A stretch of DNA of 64,000 nt. Origin: Gaoshiqia hydrogeniformans. GTDB lineage: Bacteria; Bacteroidota; Bacteroidia; Bacteroidales; Prolixibacteraceae. The stretch's first letter is position 1. Every line of letters starts with the position of its first letter. Location of the stretch: NCBI RefSeq assembly GCF_049347105.1, contig NZ_CP186334.1, positions 3,410,001-3,474,000 of the forward strand, given 5' to 3'. Positions 41,314-49,553 of the stretch are shown here, one piece after another. The notes beneath the pieces are model-generated. The model made no database searches. It saw only the letters and a list, made by a program, of their open reading frames with translations, and was not told the origin of the DNA. A program made the translations under genes and the position numbers.

Positions 41314-42147
41314 ATGAAGAAAAAAATGATTTCCCTGTTGTTGGGGATTACAGCGATCTCCTTCGCATTCGGACAGGAACGTCCGGGACAGCAAGCTGCG
41401 CCTGAAACCGGCGAATTATTCAAGGTTGGGATGGCCGGTTATACCTTTGTGAAATTTGACCTGGACCAAACGCTCGAAACCATGCAGCGTGCCGATGTTC
41501 ATTACCTGTGTATCAAAGATTTTCATCTTCCCTTTAACAGTAGCGATGAAGAGATTGCCGCTTTTCATGCCAAATTGAACGATTACGGGGTGACCGGTTA
41601 TGCTGTCGGCCCGATTTATATGAAGTCGGAGCAGGAGGTCGACCGCGCGTTTGAATATGCCAGGCGGGTAGGGGTGAAGTTAATCGTTGGCGTACCCAAC
41701 TACGAATTGTTACCTTACGTAGATCAAAAAGTGAAGGAATACGGATTTCATTATGCCATTCACCTGCACGGACCCGATATCGCATTATATCCTGATGCCG
41801 ATGATGTCTGGAAAAATGTTAAAGATCTGGATCCGCGTATGGGGATGTGCCTGGATATCGGGCATGATACCCGCAACGGGAAAGATCCGGTTGCCGATTT
41901 AAAGAAATACCACAGCCGGGTATTTGACATTCACATTAAAGATGTTACCGGAGATACCAAGCTGGGTTACTCGCTGGAAATTGGCCGCGGGATCATTGAT
42001 TTTCCGGCTTTTGTAAGGATGTTACGCGAAGTGGGTTACACGGGAGTATGCAGCTTGGAGCACGAAAAAAACATGGATCATCCATTTATGGGAATTGCCG
42101 AATCTATCGGTTATTTCAGAGGAGTGATTGCCACTACAAAAGAATAG
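41314..42147 (+). CDS. Exported sugar isomerase/epimerase-fold TIM-barrel protein
   Basis: Xylose-isomerase-like (AP endonuclease 2 superfamily) TIM barrel of 277 residues with a signal peptide (to FAFGQ, residue 21). Metal-ligand positions expected for the fold are visible: the LIVGVPNYE region, GMCLDIGHDTRNGKDP (Asp, His), RVFDIHIKDV (His) and GVCSLEHEKN (Glu), plus the GRGIIDFPAFVRMLREVGY strand. Being secreted, it cannot be an ordinary sugar-phosphate isomerase. Partnered with the exported oxidoreductase, it could act on 3-keto-glycosides, a role reported for related pairs in gut Bacteroidota; alternatively it may epimerise free sugars. Confidence 0.85.
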   Translation: MKKKMISLLLGITAISFAFGQERPGQQAAPETGELFKVGMAGYTFVKFDLDQTLETMQRADVHYLCIKDFHLPFNSSDEEIAAFHAKLNDYGVTGYAVGPIYMKSEQEVDRAFEYARRVGVKLIVGVPNYELLPYVDQKVKEYGFHYAIHLHGPDIALYPDADDVWKNVKDLDPRMGMCLDIGHDTRNGKDPVADLKKYHSRVFDIHIKDVTGDTKLGYSLEIGRGIIDFPAFVRMLREVGYTGVCSLEHEKNMDHPFMGIAESIGYFRGVIATTKE

Positions 42148-42172
42148 TTCTTCTGAAGAAATAGAATTTTTT

Positions 42173-42219
42173 AGTCAACAAATAAGGAGGCCCTCCCGGA
42201 GCCTCCTTATTTGTTGACT
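42173..42219 (+). terminator. 19-bp perfect hairpin closing the GH105 operon
   Basis: Arms 42173-42191 and 42201-42219 are perfectly complementary over 19 bp with a 9-nt loop, starting 26 bp after the stop codon of the isomerase-fold gene. There is no long T-tract on either side, yet it should be a very stable end, separating this operon from the sigma-FecR-SusCD operon. Confidence 0.75.
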
Positions 42220-42256
42220 GTGGCATGGGTAGTTTAAAAGATCGGTCAGCTTTTGC

Positions 42257-42288
42257 TTGATGATGGTTTGTATATTTTATTACATTTG
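42257..42288 (+). promoter_or_regulatory. Promoter of the PUL sigma factor gene
   Basis: TTG at 42257-42259, 21-nt spacer and TACATTTG at 42281-42288 match the consensus, ending 23 nt before the sigma ATG. Confidence 0.6.
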
Positions 42289-42311
42289 GAAACATTTTTC
42301 AACTTCGGGCA

Positions 42312-42902
42312 ATGATAAACGTTGAACAACAAAATGGATTGCTGACCATGAACGGCCTACAAACACTGATGAGTTTGTATTCCGACGATCTGTTCCTGTT
42401 TGTTCGCGGAATTGTTCATAACAGCGAAACTGCCGAAGAGTTGGTGAGTGATGTGTTTGTTAAAATCTGGAATAACAGAGCTCACTTTTTATCCATTCAA
42501 AATATTAAATCTTACCTGTTTATAACGGCCCGGAACCTCAGTATTTCTTATGTACGAAAGAGTAAGCAAATGATGATTGTTCGTATCGAAGACGTCAGCG
42601 ATTATTATTTTACACCTCTTGAAAACGATGAATCCCAGGTGTTTGATGCAGAGGTCATCAGTCAGATCAACAAGGCCATTGAGTCACTCCCAGCAAAATG
42701 TAAAATGGCATTTAGTTTAGCCAAAATGAATGGCTTAAAGTATAAAGAGATTGCTGAGATCATGGAAATTTCTCCTCTTACCGTAAAAAATCATGTCGCT
42801 TATGCGCTTGAAAAGATCTGTTCTGATTTAGGCGTATCCAGAAAAAAAGATGGTCGTATTACGCGCGCCAATCTTTTTCTGTTCTTTTTTTCAAAAAAAT
42901 AA
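42312..42902 (+). CDS. ECF sigma factor of the PUL (FecI-like)
   Basis: Sigma-70 family protein of 196 residues with region 2 (LFLFVRGIVHNSETAEELVS, VFVKIWNN, YLFITARNLSISYVRKSK) and region 4 (LPAKCKMAFSLAKMNGLKYK, then IMEISPLTVKNHVAYALEKI). It belongs to the Bacteroidales sigma group that pairs with FecR-type anti-sigma factors and SusC receptors bearing an STN domain. FecR begins 65 bp downstream and susC follows, so this is trans-envelope signalling: glycan binding at SusC relays through FecR to release this sigma factor. Its C-terminal Lys/Phe-rich tail is typical. Confidence 0.92.
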   Translation: MINVEQQNGLLTMNGLQTLMSLYSDDLFLFVRGIVHNSETAEELVSDVFVKIWNNRAHFLSIQNIKSYLFITARNLSISYVRKSKQMMIVRIEDVSDYYFTPLENDESQVFDAEVISQINKAIESLPAKCKMAFSLAKMNGLKYKEIAEIMEISPLTVKNHVAYALEKICSDLGVSRKKDGRITRANLFLFFFSKK

Positions 42903-42967
42903 AAAATCTTTTTAGTCCATTTTTTTAAATCCGGCGTCTTTATATTTTGAAAGACACTAAAAATAAA

Positions 42968-43939
42968 ATGGAAAACGAAGAAGAGTTATTTGGAAAAATT
43001 TCAGATTATTATTCGGGTGAAGAGAATGGCAAGATCGTCAAACAGGAGTTAGAACAAAATTCTGAAACCAGGGAGCTGTTTCATTGGATTGATTTGTTCT
43101 GGAACAGACTGAAACCCAATGTTTGGAATTCGGGAAATATTCAGAAAAGGACACACGAAAAAATTAAATTAGGACAATTGTCGGAACCTCCTTTTTTGAT
43201 GAGGGCTGTAAAATATGCCGCAGCAGTTTTACTAGCCCTGTCTGTCAGCGGCATTGCGTATTATTATATCCGGGAAAATGCTCAGTTGATTGAAGTGGTT
43301 AGCGGAACCGGTGAAGTAAAGTTGGTTGAGTTACCTGATGGTTCGAAGGTCTGGTTGAACACACAATCCTCACTTAGATATCCGAAGAAATTTAAAGGGA
43401 GATTGCGGGAAGTGATTATGAATGGTGAAATTTATTTTAATGTAAAGCACGATCAGGAACATCCGTTTATCGTTCATTCAGATCATGTTCAGGTAAGAGT
43501 TTTGGGAACTGGATTTTTGGTGAGTGATCATTCGAATGAACCGGTTGTTGGTACTTATTTGTCACACGGCAGTATCGAGTTGGATTTTAAAGAACTGAAA
43601 AAAAGCATGAGGCTGGTTCCCGGAGATGAGGTTTCGTATGACAAGAATACTTCAAATATCAACAAAGTTAATAAACCGGACTCGACGCTTGACTCGTGGC
43701 GATTTGGTAAACTTTCTTTTTATAATGAGTCGCTGCTTGAAGTTGCGCGTAAGTTGGAACGAAAGTTTGGCAAAGAAATCTTAATACCCGATGAAAATGT
43801 AGGAGGTATGAAGTTTACGGCTGATTTTGAATCTGAAACCCTTGAACAAATCTTAGAGTTTTTCAGTGTTGGTGCACAGCTCGAATACCAAACAACTGAA
43901 AAGGGATATGTAATCACAAAAAATAAAAAGCCTATGTAA
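42968..43939 (+). CDS. FecR-family anti-sigma factor of the PUL
   Basis: Membrane regulator of 323 residues from the ATG at 42968 (an in-frame TTG seven codons earlier is possible). The cytoplasmic N-terminus is followed by a transmembrane helix near residues 83-101 (AAAVLLALSVSGIAYYYI). The periplasmic FecR domain has VELPDGSKVWLNTQSSLRYP and VRVLGTGFLVSDH, and the C-terminal DUF4974 domain has LSFYNESLLEVARKLERKFG and EQILEFFSVGAQLEYQ. It transmits the state of the SusC STN domain to the sigma factor encoded just upstream. A hairpin that looks like a minus-strand terminator lies between this gene and susC. Confidence 0.92.
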   Translation: MENEEELFGKISDYYSGEENGKIVKQELEQNSETRELFHWIDLFWNRLKPNVWNSGNIQKRTHEKIKLGQLSEPPFLMRAVKYAAAVLLALSVSGIAYYYIRENAQLIEVVSGTGEVKLVELPDGSKVWLNTQSSLRYPKKFKGRLREVIMNGEIYFNVKHDQEHPFIVHSDHVQVRVLGTGFLVSDHSNEPVVGTYLSHGSIELDFKELKKSMRLVPGDEVSYDKNTSNINKVNKPDSTLDSWRFGKLSFYNESLLEVARKLERKFGKEILIPDENVGGMKFTADFESETLEQILEFFSVGAQLEYQTTEKGYVITKNKKPM

Positions 43940-43950
43940 TAAAAGCTTAT

Positions 43951-43994
43951 CTAAAGAAAAAGACAACGAAAATGCGGTCACATTTCCGTTGTCT
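43951..43994 (-). terminator. Terminator-like hairpin facing away from susC
   Basis: Arms 43961-43974 and 43981-43994 pair at 13 of 14 positions around a 6-nt loop. On the minus strand the stem is followed by TTTTCTTTAG, resembling an intrinsic terminator; on the plus strand it is followed by A-rich sequence, so it is not a plus-strand terminator. It could end an antisense transcript starting near the susC start codon, or act as a structure in the susC leader. Confidence 0.5.
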
Positions 43995-44036
43995 AAAAAC
44001 GCATTAACGAATTAACGGTCTAATCGCTAACAACTA

Positions 44037-44044
44037 CAAATTTA
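44037..44044 (-). promoter_or_regulatory. Possible minus-strand -7 box at the susC start
   Basis: Minus-strand TAAATTTG fits TAnnTTTG and would start an RNA near 44030 that ends at the hairpin at 43951-43994, about 80 nt. No TTG box at the usual distance is visible, so this is weak. Confidence 0.25.
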
Positions 44045-47000
44045 TGAAAAAAAACAATGTATGGAAGGTTTATCCCAAGGGTAAACCATTTAAACTTTTG
44101 TTAATTATGAAATTAACATTGCTGCTCACTATTCTATTTGTTCTGAATGTGCGTGCAAACTCTTATTCGCAGGGAGCTAAGCTAGATATCAATGTTCAGC
44201 AGGCTACCCTGAAAGAATTGTTTGAACAGATTAAATCTCAATCAGACTACAAGTTTCTTTACAACAACGATCTGGTCAAAGATGATTTGAAAATCAATGT
44301 GAATATCAAGACCGGTTCCGTCGAAGATGTTTTGAGAGAAGCCTTAAAGCAGTCGAATTTCTCATTTAAGATAGTCGGCAAACAGGTTCTTGTGTATCCG
44401 GCGGCCGAAAGTGAAAAACCTGGAACTCAGCCTCAGAAGAATATCATCAAAGGAGTCATCACCGACTCATCAGGATTACCTTTGCCTGGAGCAACTGTTA
44501 CGATCCTAGGTACTACCAGAGGTGTGACTACTGATGGAGATGGTAACTTCAGCATTGAAGCCAATCGGGGAGAAAAGCTGGTTTTTTCTTTTATCGGGAT
44601 GGAACCAGAAACAGTAGAAGTCGTAGCTCAAAAGGTGATCAATATGGAGATGAGAGAAAAGGCACAGGAGCTTGACGATGTAACGGTCGTCGCTTTTGGC
44701 CGGCAAAAGAAGGAGAGTGTAGTGGCGTCGATTTCGACTGTGAATGTCGCCGAACTTCGGGTTCCGGCATCGAATCTGACGACTGCCTTAGCCGGAAAAA
44801 TTGCCGGTATCATTTCTTATCAGACTACAGGTGAGCCGGGCGCCGACAATGCACAGTTTTTTGTGCGTGGTGTGACCACATTCGGGTATAAGACCTCGCC
44901 TTTGATCCTGATCGATGGTTTTGAATCGACCACCGATGATCTTGCCCGATTGCAGCCGGACGACATTGAGAGTTTCTCTGTCATGAAGGATGCTTCGGCA
45001 ACCGTTATGTACGGTGCCCGAAGCGCCAATGGGATCATTTCGGTGGTGACAAAAGCCGGACGTGAAGGAGCGGTAAAGATCAGTGTCAGGGGTGACGTAA
45101 ACATGGCGATGCCAACCCGCAAGATTGAGTTTCTTGATGGAGTCAGGTATATGCGCCTGTACAATGAGGCGCAGATTACGCGTAATCCGCTGTTGGGTGC
45201 CTACTATGACGAACAGAAGATACAGGCGACCATGCGGGGTGATTATCCCATGATTTATCCGAATGTATATTGGTATGACGCTCTTTTTAATAAATCGACA
45301 GTTAACGAAAAGGTTAACCTGAACATCTCGGGAGGTGGAAAGGTTGCGACCTATTATGTGTCTGGAACAATGGAGCATGAAACGGGCTTGCTGAAGGTGG
45401 ATAAACGCAACAATTTCAATAACAACATTGATATTACCCGCACAAATGTCAGGAGTAACGTTATCTTTAAACTATCTCCAACTACAACCTTAGACACCAG
45501 GATCACGGGTCGTTTTGAGCGTTATACCGGTCCGTATGAGAGTGCAAGCGAAATCTACCGTCAGATTATGTGGTCAAATCCGGTTGATTTCCCTTTTACT
45601 TACGAGCCTGATGAAGCAAACAAATATACCGAGCATGTTTTGTTTGGAAGTACGCTGATAGGCGGTTCGGTAAAAGTGAATCCATATGCAAGTATGGTAA
45701 GGGGTTACGAGGACCGGAACGAGACCAGCATCACGGCTCAGGTCACACTCTCCCAGGATTTGGATTTCGTTGTTAAAGGACTGAAAGTTAGTTTGAAAGC
45801 CTCTGCTAACAGTTGGGGTAAATATACCAGTCGCCGTACTTATTCTCCCTACTATTACGCGCTGGAGAACTTTAATCAGATTACCGGCGAATATTCCTTA
45901 TTTGCACTGAATCCAACCTCTGGGCAGGCTTACCTGGGAGATGTTCAGCCCGGTCGTGATGCCAGCGGACAATACTACTATGAAGGGATTCTTAATTGGA
46001 ATGGTGAATTTGGGAAACACAAAGTTGGATTTACTTCAGTTGCCATAGCTCAGGAGAACCTGGTTACAGGAGGTAACAGTTCTTCGATTTATTATACGCT
46101 TCCTGAAAAAAATCTCGGTGTGTCAGGTCGTGTAACATATGATTATGGCAGCCGCTATTTTGTTGATTTTTCATATGGTTACAATGGTTCAGAAAAATTC
46201 TCCGGGAGCAAGCAATTCGGTTTTTTCCCCGCTTTGGCGGCAGGATGGCTTGTGTCCAATGAAACGTTTTTTGAACCGTATAAGAATATGATCAGTGCGC
46301 TTAAATTGAAGTTCAGCTGGGGGCAAGGCGGGAATGATGCTATATCAGGACGTGAAGGACGATTCTTCTTCCTGTCAGACGTTAGTCTCGGCGGAGGTTC
46401 TTACCGCTGGGGTAACACCTTTATGAACTCCTATGATGGCTACACGGTTTCGCGTTATGCCAATCCCAATATTACATGGGAAGTTTCGACGAAATATAAT
46501 GCAGGGCTCGAGCTAAGTTTGTTCAAGAATGAATCGTTGAGATTCCAGGTCGATTTTTTCAAGGATAGCCGCGATAAGATTTACATGGTTCGCGAAAATT
46601 TTCCCAGTTCAGCAGGGCTTGAGGCTTCCATCAGCGGAAATGTGGGGAAGGTGGAATCGCACGGGATTGACGCGTCGCTTGACATCGAACATCAGTTTAA
46701 TAAGGATTTCTGGCTGACCGGCCGGGGGAACTTTACTTATTCGACTAATAAATATGTTGAGTTGGATGAGAAAAACTATCCTGATGAGTATTTAAAACGA
46801 AAGGGGCATAATATTAATCAGGGATGGGGGCTCATAGGCGAACGTTTATTTGTAGACCAGGCCGAAATTGACAATTCACCCCATCAGGACTTTGGCGAAT
46901 ATATGGCTGGTGATATCAAATATAAGGATGTTAATGGTGATGGCGTTGTGAACTCAAACGACCGGGTACCAATGGGACATCCTACTTCCCCGGAAATCCA

Positions 47001-47484
47001 GATTGGTGCCGGTTTATCTGTTGGATATAAGAAATTTGACCTGTCGTTCTTTTTCCAGGGTAACGCGCGCGTGTCGATGTTCATCAACCCGGGCGTAGGT
47101 GGTGGTAATGATGGAGCCGAAGGTATCGCGCCGTTGGTTGGTAATCGTAATGCTATGCCATTTATTGCCGATGATTACTGGAGCGAAACAAACCCAAATC
47201 CATACGCATTCTGGCCAAGATTATCGACCACCACGATCAACAATAATCTTCAGCAGTCTTCATGGTGGTTGCGTGATGTTTCTTTCATCCGGTTGAAAAA
47301 TGTGGAAATGGGTTACAACTTTCCTGTAAAGAAGATCAAACTGGAAAACTGCCGGGTTTATGTGACCGGTGAAAACCTGTTTGTTCTTAGTAAATTCAAA
47401 TACTGGGATCCTGAAATGGGGCGCAAGGGTATCGGTTATCCGCCCAATAGAAGGTTTAACGTCGGTGTCAAATTAGATTTTTAA
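44044..47484 (+). CDS. susC: SusC/RagA-family TonB-linked outer-membrane transporter
   Basis: Imports oligosaccharides through the outer membrane together with SusD. The 1,146-residue protein has a signal peptide (about residues 22-43, ending NSYSQ). An STN signalling domain (LDINVQQATLKELFEQI to VYPA) is followed by a carboxypeptidase-regulatory-like domain (IIKGVITDSSGLPLPGATVT). The plug has the LIDGFESTTDDLARLQPDDI and MKDASATVMYGARSANGIIS motifs, and a 22-strand barrel ends RRFNVGVKLDF. The STN domain matches its position after a sigma/FecR pair. susD follows after 18 bp. Confidence 0.95.
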   Translation: MKKNNVWKVYPKGKPFKLLLIMKLTLLLTILFVLNVRANSYSQGAKLDINVQQATLKELFEQIKSQSDYKFLYNNDLVKDDLKINVNIKTGSVEDVLREALKQSNFSFKIVGKQVLVYPAAESEKPGTQPQKNIIKGVITDSSGLPLPGATVTILGTTRGVTTDGDGNFSIEANRGEKLVFSFIGMEPETVEVVAQKVINMEMREKAQELDDVTVVAFGRQKKESVVASISTVNVAELRVPASNLTTALAGKIAGIISYQTTGEPGADNAQFFVRGVTTFGYKTSPLILIDGFESTTDDLARLQPDDIESFSVMKDASATVMYGARSANGIISVVTKAGREGAVKISVRGDVNMAMPTRKIEFLDGVRYMRLYNEAQITRNPLLGAYYDEQKIQATMRGDYPMIYPNVYWYDALFNKSTVNEKVNLNISGGGKVATYYVSGTMEHETGLLKVDKRNNFNNNIDITRTNVRSNVIFKLSPTTTLDTRITGRFERYTGPYESASEIYRQIMWSNPVDFPFTYEPDEANKYTEHVLFGSTLIGGSVKVNPYASMVRGYEDRNETSITAQVTLSQDLDFVVKGLKVSLKASANSWGKYTSRRTYSPYYYALENFNQITGEYSLFALNPTSGQAYLGDVQPGRDASGQYYYEGILNWNGEFGKHKVGFTSVAIAQENLVTGGNSSSIYYTLPEKNLGVSGRVTYDYGSRYFVDFSYGYNGSEKFSGSKQFGFFPALAAGWLVSNETFFEPYKNMISALKLKFSWGQGGNDAISGREGRFFFLSDVSLGGGSYRWGNTFMNSYDGYTVSRYANPNITWEVSTKYNAGLELSLFKNESLRFQVDFFKDSRDKIYMVRENFPSSAGLEASISGNVGKVESHGIDASLDIEHQFNKDFWLTGRGNFTYSTNKYVELDEKNYPDEYLKRKGHNINQGWGLIGERLFVDQAEIDNSPHQDFGEYMAGDIKYKDVNGDGVVNSNDRVPMGHPTSPEIQIGAGLSVGYKKFDLSFFFQGNARVSMFINPGVGGGNDGAEGIAPLVGNRNAMPFIADDYWSETNPNPYAFWPRLSTTTINNNLQQSSWWLRDVSFIRLKNVEMGYNFPVKKIKLENCRVYVTGENLFVLSKFKYWDPEMGRKGIGYPPNRRFNVGVKLDF

Positions 47485-47502
47485 TCTATAAAACGAAATT
47501 AT

Positions 47503-49482
47503 ATGAAAGGATTTAGTTATACAATATGGATAGTTGCAGCTTTTCTGCTGGCTTCATGTTCTGAGTATCTGGATGTTGTGCCGGACAATACGCTGAAGCT
47601 GGAAAACATATATGCCACAAAAGAAGATGCCTTCAATGCTTTGGCAAAGATTTACAGCTATCTTCCAAACGATCCGAATGCCCATCAAACAATGTGGGAA
47701 TTGGGAGACGAATATATTGGGCGGATTGACGCCTCTGTTCAGAACTCTACCAGTCAGTTGCGAGCAGAACGTATCATGAGGGGATTACAGACTACTGGCG
47801 ACCCATTGCTGGGTAACTGGTCGGGCACAGGGGGAGGCCGTCGTTATTACGAAGCCATTCGCGCGACGAATGTTTTTCTTCAGTATATTGATGGCACGCG
47901 AAATCTGGCAGATAATGAACGAGCTGACTGGAAGGCTCAGGCTTCTTTCCTGAAGGGATACTATCATTTTCTGTTGTTACAGAAATACGGGCCGATTATT
48001 ATTTCCGACGAGGTGATCCGACCGGACGCCATGTCAGATGAATTATTTAAGGCCCGGTCCAAAGTGGAAGACTGTTTCGACTACATCATCGGGCTGATGG
48101 ATGCGGCCATACCTAACCTGGTTGAAAGGGCCGAAGAAAACAACTTGGGACAACTTGATCAGATCGCTGCCACGGCAATTAAAGCACGGGTACTTTACTT
48201 CAGGGCGAGTCCTTTTTACAGCGGGAACAAGGAGTTCTTCGGCGATTTTTACGATCCGACCGACGGACAACCATTTTTCCCGGTAGATGATTCAGCCGAG
48301 CGGACAAAGATAAAGTGGCAGGAAGCTCTTGTTGCGATCAACACGGCCATTGATGTTGCCGAACGGAACGGTAAGGGGTTGTATCATTATGAAAAAGAAG
48401 TGTATGTGAAAGACAGGGCTTTTTATGCGCTTAATCCTGAGCGGATGAAAACCTACTACGATTTGCGGATGTTGATTGTTGACCCCTGGAACAAGGAACT
48501 GCTATGGGCCAATTCCAATGTTGATATTTACAACCAGGGTGAACTGGCGCACGCCACGAATATCCGGCTGCCGGCTGGTTTTGAAGGGGACGTCAATGCG
48601 TCGGGCTTTTCATGGCAGTGGTTGGGGGCAACCTATAGCATGGCCGAGCGTTATTACACAGCGAATGGATTGCCGATCGAAGAAGACCTGACTTTTAATT
48701 ACAATACGCGGCTCGATGCTTATCTGACGCCTGGTGTTGAAGATCCTGATTACCCGACGATAGCAGGGCTGATGCAGCCGAATCAGCCTACAATTAATCT
48801 GTATATGAACCGTGAAGCACGTTTCTACGCCAACTTAGGCGTTACGGGAGGTTACTTCAGGTCACACTTCGAAATTATACCGGTTTACATGATGCAGGGA
48901 ACCAACGGTGGATACAACCCGAGTGTGAATGCCACTGACTTTTTTTGTACGGGTATTGGTATTCAGAAATTGGTGCACCCGGAGTCGCGGTCATCTAACT
49001 GGCAGCGTCAGGTTAAGTTCCCGTATCCTATTATTCGGATGGGCGACCTTTACCTGATGAAAGCAGAAGTATTGAACGAGATCAAGGATCAGCCTGACCA
49101 GGAAGTATGGGCTGCCATTAATCTGGTCAGGGAAAGAGCAGGTATTCCGAATGTGGAAGAGGTTTGGTCGGATCCTGCGTTGGCCCGTACGGTGAACAGA
49201 CACCGAGACAAGGTTGGTATGCGGAAGATTATACTGGAGGAACGAAGTGTTGAACTTGCCTTTGAGGGTATTCATTTCTGGGATATGTTGAGGCATAAAC
49301 GTGCACATATCGAATTTTCTGCTCCCGTTCAGGGTTGGTATTATAAGGGGACTGCTCCTTCTACTTTCTTCGTTTTAGGTGTTGTTCAAGCCCGGCGATT
49401 CACTACCCGTGATTACCTGTGGCCAATTGATTTGAACGAATTGAATACCAATGGTAAGTTGACCCAAAACCCTGGATGGTAG
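47503..49482 (+). CDS. susD: RagB/SusD-family glycan-binding lipoprotein
   Basis: Surface lid of the SusCD importer that binds oligosaccharides. The 659-residue protein has the lipobox FLLASC (Cys near residue 19) followed by SEYLDVVPDNTLKLENIY, the canonical SusD start. The N-terminal TPR-like helices (DAFNALAKIYSYLPNDPN and AQASFLKGYYHFLLLQKYG) and the late RKIILEERSVELAFEGIHFWDMLR segment are family signatures. It is larger than typical SusD (about 500-560), with extra loops in the middle, which may mean a longer ligand. It is directly behind susC and ends just before the DUF4959-type gene. Confidence 0.95.
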   Translation: MKGFSYTIWIVAAFLLASCSEYLDVVPDNTLKLENIYATKEDAFNALAKIYSYLPNDPNAHQTMWELGDEYIGRIDASVQNSTSQLRAERIMRGLQTTGDPLLGNWSGTGGGRRYYEAIRATNVFLQYIDGTRNLADNERADWKAQASFLKGYYHFLLLQKYGPIIISDEVIRPDAMSDELFKARSKVEDCFDYIIGLMDAAIPNLVERAEENNLGQLDQIAATAIKARVLYFRASPFYSGNKEFFGDFYDPTDGQPFFPVDDSAERTKIKWQEALVAINTAIDVAERNGKGLYHYEKEVYVKDRAFYALNPERMKTYYDLRMLIVDPWNKELLWANSNVDIYNQGELAHATNIRLPAGFEGDVNASGFSWQWLGATYSMAERYYTANGLPIEEDLTFNYNTRLDAYLTPGVEDPDYPTIAGLMQPNQPTINLYMNREARFYANLGVTGGYFRSHFEIIPVYMMQGTNGGYNPSVNATDFFCTGIGIQKLVHPESRSSNWQRQVKFPYPIIRMGDLYLMKAEVLNEIKDQPDQEVWAAINLVRERAGIPNVEEVWSDPALARTVNRHRDKVGMRKIILEERSVELAFEGIHFWDMLRHKRAHIEFSAPVQGWYYKGTAPSTFFVLGVVQARRFTTRDYLWPIDLNELNTNGKLTQNPGW

Positions 49483-49553
49483 AGGAGCTTGGAGTATCTG
49501 AATATTTTAGTATCTTAAAGATGATTGATTTAAAAATTAAAACAGACAAGCGT

